Shown: one piece after another, positions 8,501-16,712 of the stretch
Layout: each line of letters starts with the position of its first letter
Numbering within the stretch: position 1 is the first letter of the stretch
The notes under the pieces: model-generated
What the model was told of the DNA's origin: nothing
Seen by the model: only the letters and a program-made list of their open reading frames with translations
Database searches by the model: none
NCBI RefSeq assembly: GCF_050937815.1
Contig: NZ_JACDIJ010000002.1
Location: forward strand, 248,001-312,000
Origin: Treponema_C sp050937815
GTDB lineage: Bacteria > Spirochaetota > Spirochaetia > Treponematales > Treponemataceae
Length of the DNA: 64,000 bases
Direction: 5' to 3'
Made by a program: the position numbers and the translations under genes

Positions 8501-8534
8501 TTTCGAATAAAAGCTTTTTGTATTCAAATAAAAG
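8501..8534 (-). promoter_or_regulatory. Direct repeats TTCRAATAAAAG in the transporter leader
   Basis: Two copies, TTTCGAATAAAA (8501-8512) and TTCAAATAAAAG (8523-8534), lie in the untranslated leader of the ATPase gene. A third copy lies at 8606-8617. TTTC/GAAT-rich direct repeats of this kind are typical DeoR-family binding sites, and a DeoR gene is adjacent. Confidence 0.5.
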
Positions 8535-8554
8535 AAAAATGGCTTTGATACTAT

Positions 8555-8583
8555 ATGCTAACACGTGTTTATCTATCTGTCAA
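8555..8583 (-). promoter_or_regulatory. Promoter of the sugar transporter operon
   Basis: On the minus strand TTGACA (8583-8578), a 17-bp spacer and TAGCAT (8560-8555). The spacer contains the palindrome AACACGTGTT (8560-8569), a possible second operator. The predicted leader is about 70 nt and includes the direct repeats. Confidence 0.6.
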
Positions 8584-8605
8584 GTTTTTTTTATAATTAT
8601 TTATC

Positions 8606-8628
8606 TTTCGAATAAAACTTGTTTTATT
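8606..8628. promoter_or_regulatory. Palindromic operator, third TTTCGAATAAAAC copy
   Basis: TTTCGAATAAAAC continues into a perfect palindrome AATAAAAC-TT-GTTTTATT (8611-8628). It lies upstream of both divergent promoters, which suits control by the neighbouring DeoR protein. Confidence 0.45.
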
Positions 8629-8681
8629 GCCGTTCAAAGATGTTCAATAAGTATTGCTGCCGTCTTTTGAAAAATACTCGG

Positions 8682-8709
8682 TTGACAAGGAGTAAGCCTA
8701 TTCTATAGA
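8682..8709 (+). promoter_or_regulatory. Promoter of the deoR-type gene, nearly leaderless
   Basis: TTGACA (8682-8687), a 16-bp spacer and TATAGA (8704-8709). The -10 lies inside the palindrome TTCTATAGAA. The ATG follows at 8720, ten bases after the -10, and no ribosome site lies between, so the leader would be about 0-4 nt. Confidence 0.65.
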
Positions 8710-8719
8710 ATAAAGCATT

Positions 8720-9478
8720 ATGGGAACGGATATCATACAGCGGCAGTTGACAATCGTAAATTTATTAAACGAACATGATAAATTGAATGTAAAGCAAATA
8801 GCCGACCGCATCAAAGTTTCTACCGTTACTATACGGAAGGACTTGCAAATATTGGAAGACAAGGGGCTTTTGCGCCGCTTTCACGGTTATGCACTGCGGG
8901 TTTCTCATGACGATATAAATTCGCGGCTGTCTTATGCATATGAAATAAAGCAAAAAATTGCAAAAAAAGCCTTGTCCTTTTTAACTCCCGGCGAAACCGT
9001 TATGATTGAATCGGGAAGCACCTGTGCCTTGTTGGCGATGGAGATAGCAACGGCGGCAAAGGACATTACCATCATCACCAATTCGGCTTTTATAGCCGGC
9101 TACATACGGCACATTCCCAGTGCAAAAACCGTTTTATTGGGCGGAGATTATCAAAATGATGCACAGGTTATGGTCGGTTCGATAACGGAAATGTGCGCAA
9201 AAGAATATCATGTGGATAAATTGTTTACGGGTATTGACGGCTATACGGCCGAACACGGTTTTTCTCAGGAAAACCACACACGGGCGGGAACGGTTAAAAC
9301 AATCAGTAAAAATGCCGATAAAATCTTTGTTCTTTCCGATTCGTCAAAATTCGGAGCGCGCAGTGTTGCCCGCCTGTTTTCGGCAAAAGAAGTGCATACG
9401 GTTATTACCGATGACGGAATCCCTCCGGAATTAAAAGCGGACTTGGAAAAGAAAAACGTCCGCGTTGTCTGTGCGTAA
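8720..9478 (+). CDS. DeoR-family transcriptional regulator
   Basis: Sugar-phosphate-responsive repressor, 252 residues. Seen: an N-terminal winged helix-turn-helix (LNVKQIADRIKVSTVTIRKDLQILEDKGLLRRFHG, about residues 21-56) and the C-terminal DeoR sensor fold with IESGSTCALLA, ITIITNSAFIA, VLLGGDY, DKLFTGIDGY, FVLSDSSKFG and TVITDDGI. The isomerase-like sensor domain normally binds a phosphorylated sugar. Divergent from the sugar ABC operon, whose promoter region carries repeated TTTCGAATAAAA motifs, so it probably controls that operon and perhaps the GRE locus. Its own start has a consensus promoter almost on top of the ATG, suggesting leaderless translation. Confidence 0.93.
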   Translation: MGTDIIQRQLTIVNLLNEHDKLNVKQIADRIKVSTVTIRKDLQILEDKGLLRRFHGYALRVSHDDINSRLSYAYEIKQKIAKKALSFLTPGETVMIESGSTCALLAMEIATAAKDITIITNSAFIAGYIRHIPSAKTVLLGGDYQNDAQVMVGSITEMCAKEYHVDKLFTGIDGYTAEHGFSQENHTRAGTVKTISKNADKIFVLSDSSKFGARSVARLFSAKEVHTVITDDGIPPELKADLEKKNVRVVCA

Positions 9479-9518
9479 AAGTTTGAATTATCGAAATCGT
9501 TCTCATTCGAGCTCATCG

Positions 9519-11369
9519 CTACTTCACATACACCATTAAAAGCATAATGTCCGAATTGCGGATGCCGGAAATGCGGGCGGCTTGTCCGAGTGTGCGCGGG
9601 CGGACGGTTTCAAGTTTTTGGCGCGTTTCCGCAGAGAGGGCGGGAATCGAAGCGTAATCGAAATCGGCGGGAATGAGGGCGCCTTCCATGCGGTGCATTT
9701 TTTCGACGCGCCTGTCCTGTTTTTCGATATAGTACTTGTACTTATAGTCTATGCACGCATTTTTCCACGCCGTTTTGTCAAAGCCGTTTTCAGGCTCTTC
9801 TTTTGCGGCGGATGCGGGATTCTTTTCCAAATAGGCTAAAATTTCGTTGCGCATACGCACTTTGTCGCGCACCCGCTGCATTTGCGCTTCGCTTTTAAGA
9901 CCGGCTTTAAAACCCTTTTCGGTTAAGCGCTCGTCCGCCGTATCGTGGCGCAGTTTTAAGCGGTATTCGGCGCGTGCGGTAAACATGCGGTAAGGCTCCT
10001 TTGTGCCCAAGGTTACCAAGTCGTCGATAAGAACGCCGATGTATGCTTCATCGCGGCGCAAAACAAGGCTTTCGTATTCGGGTATATCGCGCCTTCGGTC
10101 GGCGTGTCCTTCAACTTTTTCGCCGCAGAGTTTTTTATGGGCGGCGGCATAGCTTCCCGCATTGATTCCGGCGATAAGCCCCTGTCCCGCCGCCTCTTCG
10201 TAGCCGGAAGTTCCGTTTATCTGTCCTGCGGTAAAAAGGCCTGCGACGCGCTTTGTTTCAAGGCCCGCACTTAATTGGGTGGGGTCTATAAAGTCATATT
10301 CAACCGCGTAGCCGGGGCGCGTCATGACGGCATGCTCAAAGCCGGCAATTGTCCGTAAATAAGCATCCTGCACCGATTCGGGAAGCGACGAAGAAAGGCC
10401 GTTCAAATACATTTCGTCGGTGTCGAGTCCTTCGGGTTCGACAAAAAGCTGGTGGCGCTGCCGGTCGGCAAAGCGCATAACCTTATCCTCTATGGACGGA
10501 CAATAGCGCGGTCCTATGCCGTTTATTTTTCCGCTGTACAGGGGCGAAAGGCCTATGTTTTCGCGGATCATAGCGTGCGTTTTTTCATTCGTATACGCAA
10601 GATAGCAGGGAACCATGGGGCGCTCTATTTTTTCGGTATCGAAAGAAAAGGGCAAAACTTCATCGTCGCCGTGCTGAATTTCCAAGCGCGAAAAATCGAT
10701 TGAAGAGCGCAAAAGGCGCGGGGGCGTTCCCGTTTTTAAGCGTCCGACGCTAAAGCCCAAAGACACAAGGGATTCGGTAAGACCGAAGGCGCCCGTTTCT
10801 CCCAAGCGGCCGCAAGGCTCATCGTAATCGCCGATAAAGATTTTGCCGCCTAAAAAAGTTCCGGTGGTAAGAACGGCCGTGCGCACGGGAATATGCCTTC
10901 CGCGCTCCGTAACAAGGCCGGTAAGTTTTCGGCGGTTGGGGGAAACGTCAACCGTTTCCAAAGCGGTTACCGTATCCTGCAACAGGTAGAGATTCGGTTC
11001 GCTTTCCAAAAGGCGGCGGGCTAAAGAAGCGTAGAGCTGTTTGTCGGCTTGAGAGCGCGGCGCTTGCACGGCAGGCCCCTTGCTGCGGTTTAAAAGCCGG
11101 TATTGAATCATGCTTTTATCGATAAGGTGTGCCATTTCGCCGCCGAGTGCGTCTATTTCTTTAACGATGTTCCCTTTGGAAATACCGCCGATAGAAGGAT
11201 TGCACGAAAGGCGGCAAATTGCATCTATGGACTGGGTTATGATAATCGTTTGGAAACCGCGCCGCGCCAAAGCAAGGGCGGCTTCAAGGCCTGCATGCCC
11301 AGCACCGACGACGGCCGCGTCAAAAGAGGATGTGTAACCCGTATAAGAAAAATTCACCATATTCACCAT
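9519..11369 (-). CDS. mnmG: tRNA uridine-5-carboxymethylaminomethyl modification enzyme MnmG (GidA)
   Basis: FAD-dependent partner of MnmE in cmnm5U modification of the tRNA wobble uridine; cytosolic. 616 residues, the usual length. Seen: Rossmann FAD loop AAVVGAGHAGLEAALALAR, SCNPSIGGISKGNIVKEIDALGG, GTFLGGKIFIG, RLKTGTPPRL, RPGYAVEYDFIDPTQL, GLFTAGQINGTSGYEEAAGQG and the tail PRTLGQAARISGIRNSDI. The N-terminus begins MVNMVN, encoded by a tandem 9-bp repeat, so either ATG (11369 or 11360) could be used. The TATAAT box ends 5 nt before the first ATG and there is no ribosome site. It is convergent with the deoR gene. Confidence 0.98.
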   Translation of the reverse strand: MVNMVNFSYTGYTSSFDAAVVGAGHAGLEAALALARRGFQTIIITQSIDAICRLSCNPSIGGISKGNIVKEIDALGGEMAHLIDKSMIQYRLLNRSKGPAVQAPRSQADKQLYASLARRLLESEPNLYLLQDTVTALETVDVSPNRRKLTGLVTERGRHIPVRTAVLTTGTFLGGKIFIGDYDEPCGRLGETGAFGLTESLVSLGFSVGRLKTGTPPRLLRSSIDFSRLEIQHGDDEVLPFSFDTEKIERPMVPCYLAYTNEKTHAMIRENIGLSPLYSGKINGIGPRYCPSIEDKVMRFADRQRHQLFVEPEGLDTDEMYLNGLSSSLPESVQDAYLRTIAGFEHAVMTRPGYAVEYDFIDPTQLSAGLETKRVAGLFTAGQINGTSGYEEAAGQGLIAGINAGSYAAAHKKLCGEKVEGHADRRRDIPEYESLVLRRDEAYIGVLIDDLVTLGTKEPYRMFTARAEYRLKLRHDTADERLTEKGFKAGLKSEAQMQRVRDKVRMRNEILAYLEKNPASAAKEEPENGFDKTAWKNACIDYKYKYYIEKQDRRVEKMHRMEGALIPADFDYASIPALSAETRQKLETVRPRTLGQAARISGIRNSDIMLLMVYVK

Positions 11370-11373
11370 AATG

Positions 11374-11401
11374 ATTATATTGATTTTATAAAAATCGTAA
11401 A
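11374..11401 (-). promoter_or_regulatory. Promoter of mnmG, predicted leaderless
   Basis: On the minus strand TTTACG (11401-11396), a 16-bp spacer and a perfect TATAAT (11379-11374). Only CATT separates the -10 from the first ATG. Transcription would begin on that ATG, or just before the second in-frame ATG at 11360. Confidence 0.6.
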
Positions 11402-11424
11402 GCGGTTATATTTAAAAGCGGGTA

Positions 11425-13590
11425 TCAAAGACTTTTAGGGCCGCCTCTTTCCCGCGGTTCTTTTCTGCGTACCGTAAACAAGCGCGGAATTTCTTTGTTG
11501 GCGGTTTCGGCCCTTTGTTTGTATTTATTGTACAAACTTTCCTGTGCACGTACGGGAATTTCACCCGAGCGGGGCTTTTTAAGCGACCACGTACCGTCGG
11601 CGTTCAATTCATGCGCATGGGTATTATCCGAAAAATACAAGTGTAAAATATCCTTTAATTCTTGAAACAAATCTTTTTGCGTTACGGGGAACATAAGCTC
11701 AACACGGCGGTCCAAATTGCGGCTCATCCAATCGGCGCTTGAAAGATATGCCTCTTCTGCACCTCCGTTTTGGAAGTAAAAAATACGCGAATGTTCCAAA
11801 AAACGGTCTACAATGCTTATAACGCTGATGTTTTCGCTTTGTTTTCGTATTCCCGGCACCAGGGTACAAATACCGCGCACGTTTAACATAATCCGTACAT
11901 GAGCATTGTTCGCGTCATACAAAGCTTTGATGATATCCGGGTCGGCAAGACTGTTCATCTTTGCCATAATAAGCCCCGGCGTTTCGCGGGTGGAATGCAT
12001 TTTTTCCCGTTCTATCATGTACAAAAGGCGCGATTTTAAATTGACGGGTGCCATATAAAGACGGCGCATGGTTTGAATTGCCGAATAGCCGGAAATCATG
12101 TTAAAAAAAACGGTTGCATCGTTTGCAATTTCGGGATTTGAGGTAAATAACGATATATCGGAATACAACCGTGCCGTTTTTTCGTTGTAATTTCCGGTTG
12201 CCATATGAACATAGCGGACAATGCCGTCGCTTTCCCGGCGCACGACAAGCAGCATTTTTGCATGAACTTTAAGGTTTGCAATACCGTGAACAACGATAAC
12301 ACCGAAATGCATTAATTGCTGTGCCCAGGAAATATTGCGTTTTTCGTCAAAGCGGGCTTTTAACTCTACAAAGACGGTTACCTGCTTTCCTTTTCGCGCG
12401 GCGCGTTCAAGGGTTTTTATAATCGGTGATTTTCCGCTGGTACGGTATAAGGTCATTTTTATAGCCAAAACATCCGGATCGTCGGCGGCATCGTTAATAA
12501 ACCGTAAAACCGGATCGTAAGACTCATAAGGAACATGAAGCAGTATATCCCGTTGTTTTAAAATATCCCACATCGCTTCGTTTTGCATAAGAGAAGGCGG
12601 ATACAAAGGTTTCCATGCCGGATACCGATGTTTTGAAAACCCGCTTTTTTCGGCAAGATTGCTTAAAGAAGACAGATCGATTATTTTACCGGCTTTGTAA
12701 ACGTCTTGACTGCTTAAGCCTGTTTTTTCTACCAATATTTTTGTAATTTCGGAACTTGTGTCCGTACAGGTAAGGCGTATGGGCACCGAAGCGCGCCGGG
12801 CGGCAAGGATTTCTTCCATAGCTTCCATAAAATCTTCATGTCTTTCTTCATCGACAGTAAAGGCGGCATCGCATACGGCTTTAAAAACAAGGCTTTGGTC
12901 TACCGAATACCCCTCAAATAAGCGGGTTCCGAATGCAAGAATAATATCGTCAAGAAGGGTAAAGCGCTGTTTTTTGCTTTCACTCGGAAGCCAAATAATA
13001 CGCTGAACCGCCGGAGGAATTTGTACAAAGGCTAAGGCTTTTTCTTCTGCGGCAGGGCAAAAGGCGGGGTGGATATTCTTTGTGTCTATGATGGGTTTGA
13101 GTAAAAAGGCTGCATAGAGGCGCAAATTTGCTATATAAGGAAGCTCGCCGTTTTTTCCGCTTTTTAACGGCGTTAAAAGAGGAAAAATGTGCTTTTGGAA
13201 AAAGTTACCGGCAAACTGCCGCTCGGCTTCGGTAAAATCTTCAGGAGGAATATAGGAGAGTCCTTTTTTTCCTAAAAGAGGAAATATGTGCTCACGGAGC
13301 ATCATATGCTGATGTGAAAAAATCTCATGTACCCGTTCGGATATAAGAGTAAGCTGCTTTAGGGGCGTTAAGCCGGAGCTGTCGGCTTCGTTAGGATTAA
13401 TCTTTGCTTGGTGTTTTAATCCCGCAACACGGACCATAAAAAATTCGTCAAAATTGGATGAAACGATGGAAAGAAATTTTAGCCGCTCCAAAAGCGGATT
13501 TTCTTTTCGGTTCGCTTCAGTAAGAACACGCGCATTAAATTCGATCCATGACAATTCTCTGTTAAAAAAATGTGTTTTTTTATTTCCCAT
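11425..13590 (-). CDS. ppk: Polyphosphate kinase 1
   Basis: Reversible transfer of ATP gamma-phosphate to polyphosphate; membrane-associated in other bacteria. 721 residues. Seen: the N-terminal domain FFNRELSWIEFNARVL and SSNFDEFFMVRVAGLK; the catalytic region with VFVELKARFDEKRNISWAQ, the phosphohistidine segment NLKVHAKMLLVVRR and HMATGNYNEKTARLYSDISLFTS; and the C-terminal NVRGICTLVPGI and SSADWMSRNLDRRVELMFPV. All main PPK1 blocks are present. It follows the Ppx/GppA gene by 23 bp on the same strand, so both directions of polyphosphate metabolism are encoded together. A weak GGAAAAAG site precedes the ATG. Confidence 0.97.
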   Translation of the reverse strand: MGNKKTHFFNRELSWIEFNARVLTEANRKENPLLERLKFLSIVSSNFDEFFMVRVAGLKHQAKINPNEADSSGLTPLKQLTLISERVHEIFSHQHMMLREHIFPLLGKKGLSYIPPEDFTEAERQFAGNFFQKHIFPLLTPLKSGKNGELPYIANLRLYAAFLLKPIIDTKNIHPAFCPAAEEKALAFVQIPPAVQRIIWLPSESKKQRFTLLDDIILAFGTRLFEGYSVDQSLVFKAVCDAAFTVDEERHEDFMEAMEEILAARRASVPIRLTCTDTSSEITKILVEKTGLSSQDVYKAGKIIDLSSLSNLAEKSGFSKHRYPAWKPLYPPSLMQNEAMWDILKQRDILLHVPYESYDPVLRFINDAADDPDVLAIKMTLYRTSGKSPIIKTLERAARKGKQVTVFVELKARFDEKRNISWAQQLMHFGVIVVHGIANLKVHAKMLLVVRRESDGIVRYVHMATGNYNEKTARLYSDISLFTSNPEIANDATVFFNMISGYSAIQTMRRLYMAPVNLKSRLLYMIEREKMHSTRETPGLIMAKMNSLADPDIIKALYDANNAHVRIMLNVRGICTLVPGIRKQSENISVISIVDRFLEHSRIFYFQNGGAEEAYLSSADWMSRNLDRRVELMFPVTQKDLFQELKDILHLYFSDNTHAHELNADGTWSLKKPRSGEIPVRAQESLYNKYKQRAETANKEIPRLFTVRRKEPRERGGPKSL

Positions 13591-13613
13591 ATCTTTTTCC
13601 GATTTAATCGTTT

Positions 13614-15140
13614 TTACGTAATAATAATAGTATACCCGAAAACGGATTCAAACAAATCGCCCTTTTCCGCTATTGCGGTTTTTTCAAGGTTTGTGTTATA
13701 GGTATGTTTTGTTTTAAAAATAAGCGTATCTTCTTTTTGCAGTATTGTAATATCGGTTATGTGCTGGGAATGACTCCTGTCCAGAGCGTCGGCAACGCGC
13801 AGTATGGCGGCAAGCTTTAACACAAGGGTACGATCGTTGCGCGCTAAGGTGAAAAAAGTTTCTTCCGGCAAAAGAGATAAAGATCCTTTATGGTAGCGGG
13901 CAACAAGGGCTACGATTTGAATGCGGTCTTTTGTCAGTCCGAAGATATCGGAATGTGAAATAATGTATTGACTGTGGAGTTGATGGTCGCTTCCGCGTAT
14001 AAACATTCCTATATCATGGAGGATGGCGGCAACCTCAAGCAGTAAACGCGCTTCTTTATCCAAACCCAACTCACTTTCCATACTGTCATAAATATGAAGA
14101 GCGGTTTTACGCACATATTGTGCATGTTTTTCATCTATGCGGTATTTTTTACCGATATTCACCGCCGATGCGATGATTTGGGATGCAAAGTCCTGCTGCA
14201 GCGTGCTTTGTCCGGGAAGTTTGCTTAACAGTAACCCTTCCCGAATTGTCGTATCAAAAACAATTACTTTTTTTACATTCGTCAATTCGATAAACAACTT
14301 ATATGTCAGCAAACCGACGGGAAGCGATTTTGCATCGCTGTAACCGATTTTGAATCGGGCCATGCACTCGTCGGGGGAATATTGTTGAATTTCGTCCACA
14401 AAGGCGGTGAATTTTTCACGGTCGATGGTTCGGGTGCGTTTTCCGATTTGTTGACCGGCTTCTTTTGCCGCAATTTGCATTTCGCTTCCGATGGTAATAA
14501 ATTGGCGAATTTTTTTTAAGTTTGCTTCGGTATTTAAGTTTCCGCCGGCGTTTTTTATAAAATCTTCCAAAAAGCGGCGCGTATCGTGCCGGGAGCCTGT
14601 CATAGACTTTATATATTGTTCGATAATAACCGTTCCCAAGCGCAAACTGTGTACTGCCGCTACCTTTCCCTGGTCGAAGAGCATTATTTCCGTCGAACCG
14701 CCCCCGATTTCCAAAATAAGCGAATTTTGTCCCTGTATACCCGGTGCGTCTTGGCGCAGTACTTCCAATACCGCCAAATATATCAAGCGGTTTTCTTCAA
14801 TACCGTTTATTACATCTATATGAAAACCCGTTTTTACCTGTATGCGGTCCACTATGGTGTCCCGGTTGCGGGCTTCCCGTAAAGCGCTGGTTGCAATTAC
14901 CGTTATATGTGAATCTTCTATTTTCCAGCCGGCAAGCTGTTCGCGAAAACGATTTAAAATACGCAAACACTGTAAAAGACTTTCGCGGCTGACACTGCCG
15001 GCGGTAAATACATCCCGTCCCAAAGAAACCGGCTGTTCGGAACGGTCTACGGTTGTCCATGAATTTCGGGAAGAAAGCTCGCATACCATGAGCCTTATGC
15101 CGGTGGAACCTATTTCTATAACGGCTTCCAGTGTTTTCAT
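13614..15140 (-). CDS. Ppx/GppA-family exopolyphosphatase with C-terminal HD domain
   Basis: Hydrolyses terminal phosphates of polyphosphate and/or pppGpp. 508 residues. Seen: ASKHA-type N-terminus AVIEIGSTGIRLMVCEL (residues 5-21), VIATSALREARN, the second phosphate loop SLILEIGGGSTEIMLF, then the C-terminal HD-type domain with AAILHDIGMFIRGSDHQLHSQYII and NDRTLVLKLAAILRVADALDRSH. Length and domain order match the long Ppx type. It lies 13 bp after the glycosidase-like gene and 23 bp before ppk. No ribosome site precedes its ATG, so coupling to the upstream gene is likely. Whether it prefers polyphosphate or pppGpp cannot be told, but linkage to ppk favours polyphosphate. Confidence 0.93.
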   Translation of the reverse strand: MKTLEAVIEIGSTGIRLMVCELSSRNSWTTVDRSEQPVSLGRDVFTAGSVSRESLLQCLRILNRFREQLAGWKIEDSHITVIATSALREARNRDTIVDRIQVKTGFHIDVINGIEENRLIYLAVLEVLRQDAPGIQGQNSLILEIGGGSTEIMLFDQGKVAAVHSLRLGTVIIEQYIKSMTGSRHDTRRFLEDFIKNAGGNLNTEANLKKIRQFITIGSEMQIAAKEAGQQIGKRTRTIDREKFTAFVDEIQQYSPDECMARFKIGYSDAKSLPVGLLTYKLFIELTNVKKVIVFDTTIREGLLLSKLPGQSTLQQDFASQIIASAVNIGKKYRIDEKHAQYVRKTALHIYDSMESELGLDKEARLLLEVAAILHDIGMFIRGSDHQLHSQYIISHSDIFGLTKDRIQIVALVARYHKGSLSLLPEETFFTLARNDRTLVLKLAAILRVADALDRSHSQHITDITILQKEDTLIFKTKHTYNTNLEKTAIAEKGDLFESVFGYTIIIT

Positions 15141-15153
15141 AGGGTTTCGGTTT

Positions 15154-16593
15154 TTAGAGTTTGTCTATAAGCATAGAACATTTTCCCGACGGGATGGGAA
15201 GGGTTTTTTTCTTTTGTCCGAGAATGTTTATCGTAAAATAATACAGCTTTTCACTTTCCATTTGGATTTCCCAGCCGCGCAAACTTTTATTTGATAAAAT
15301 GGTAATCATGTTCCGCTTTAGCGACAAGTTTTCAATTCCCATAATTTCAAGGTTGGGAATAATCCAATCGACCGTTTTGCGGGGCAAGCTGATTGACAAA
15401 CCGATGACATTTTCGATCATTAATGCAATGGTTGAAAGTCCGGATGAATGCAAATGCCGTTTTCGCGGGAATTTGTCGTTTCCCGAAAGTTTTGCAAAAC
15501 CTTCTTTTCCGGGCAAATACGCTTCCCATAAATCGCCTATTTCCGTTTTTTCATTTCCGTGCGGGAAAAGGGCGTCCAAAATATAATACAGGTGGCGGAT
15601 TGCCGTTTCCCGTGCCAAATCGTAACGCTGATATTTTTCCAAACCTTTTATAACCATAAAATTAAAGGTGGGGAATACGCTTCCGCGGAATCCTTCTCCG
15701 TGTTGGCTGAATTTTTTTTCATCGGCTGAAAGGCTCGGAAAGGGATGGTCGGTTCCGAAAGTTTTCGGGTTTGTTAAGTGCGAAATAAGCATTTCGGCCT
15801 TATCTTCGTTCGGAATTTCGGCTAAAAGCGGCCAAAACCCTGCAATTGTTTTGTGGGTTAATTGGTCTCCTTTTTCATTTAAGTCATGATAAAAACCCGT
15901 GTCTTGATTCCACATAAGCGAATTGATACGGGTTTTAAGCGAAAAATACAAGCGTTTGTATTGAAAATTTAAATCTTTTTCATTTAAAATATCGCCTAAG
16001 GCCGCCATGTATAAGGCGCCGATGGCCATTGCACTGTTAAAATCCACCGGATAAAAGGTTTTATCGCGCGGGGCATTAAACATAGTACTTGCTTGATGCG
16101 GTACGGCGTATAAACCGTTTTCTTTTTTAAAATTGGTTTCAATCCATGTCATATATTTTTGTAAAACGGGCATAATTTCTTTTATACGCCGTTTGTTTGC
16201 CGATTTATGATACAGATTGAATTCCGCCCATGAAAACAAGGGCAATCCTATTCCCTCAGGATTTTCCGTGCTTACAATCGGAGATTTATCCGCGCTGTTA
16301 TATCTCCAACGTATAGCGCCGTTTGTTTCCTGACATTGATACAGATAATCCAGATTTTGGTGCGCCGGAAAATTGCGATTCGAGTATACTAAAAAAAACG
16401 AAGCGAAAATCGACTCAAGCTGGTCTATCGTCGCAGGCAAATCCTCATGTTGGTATATAAAATACCCGTCGTCATTTTGGCTGCCCGTTTCGAGATCCTT
16501 CCAAAAATTTTGAACCCAAGACCATGTTTTATCGTATATGTCTACAAAATCCTGATCGTAAAAATGGATTTTAGGAAAATCGCGTTTATTCAC
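15154..16593 (-). CDS. GH37/GH63-like (trehalase/mannosylglycerate hydrolase-type) glycosidase
   Basis: Putative (alpha/alpha)6-barrel glycosidase of 479 residues without a signal peptide, so probably cytosolic. Seen: repeated helical-hairpin segments and family-like blocks: YPVDFNSAMAIGALYMAALG, SLMWNQDTGFYHDLNE, AGFWPLLAEIP, GEGFRGSVFPTFNFMVIKGL, GDLWEAYLPGKEG and RHLHSSGLSTIALMIENVIGL. The W-E-x-Y and [F/R]G-x-[V/I][F/W] stretches resemble the trehalase/GH63 group. The substrate could be trehalose, mannosylglycerate, glucosylglycerate or an unusual disaccharide. The start is GTG (16593), preceded by AAGGAG. It is first in a cluster with ppx and ppk, an unusual partner for polyphosphate genes. 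Confidence 0.75.
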   Translation of the reverse strand: MNKRDFPKIHFYDQDFVDIYDKTWSWVQNFWKDLETGSQNDDGYFIYQHEDLPATIDQLESIFASFFLVYSNRNFPAHQNLDYLYQCQETNGAIRWRYNSADKSPIVSTENPEGIGLPLFSWAEFNLYHKSANKRRIKEIMPVLQKYMTWIETNFKKENGLYAVPHQASTMFNAPRDKTFYPVDFNSAMAIGALYMAALGDILNEKDLNFQYKRLYFSLKTRINSLMWNQDTGFYHDLNEKGDQLTHKTIAGFWPLLAEIPNEDKAEMLISHLTNPKTFGTDHPFPSLSADEKKFSQHGEGFRGSVFPTFNFMVIKGLEKYQRYDLARETAIRHLYYILDALFPHGNEKTEIGDLWEAYLPGKEGFAKLSGNDKFPRKRHLHSSGLSTIALMIENVIGLSISLPRKTVDWIIPNLEIMGIENLSLKRNMITILSNKSLRGWEIQMESEKLYYFTINILGQKKKTLPIPSGKCSMLIDKL

Positions 16594-16639
16594 TTATACT
16601 CCTTACGCTTGACACTTATGCGATTTTCGGCAATGCCGT

Positions 16640-16654
16640 ATACTAATCAGTATA
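16640..16654 (-). promoter_or_regulatory. Palindrome over the -10 of the glycosidase-ppx-ppk operon
   Basis: ATACT-AATC-AGTAT (16640-16653) is a perfect inverted repeat and overlaps a TATACT -10 on the minus strand (16654-16649). No good -35 is seen. A repressor site over a weak promoter would fit. CGGC-AAT-GCCG (16628-16638) lies next to it. Confidence 0.4.
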
Positions 16655-16712
16655 TCACAATTTTCGAAAAAAGGATATAATTTTAAAAAATTTTTTAAAC
16701 CGATTTATACCG

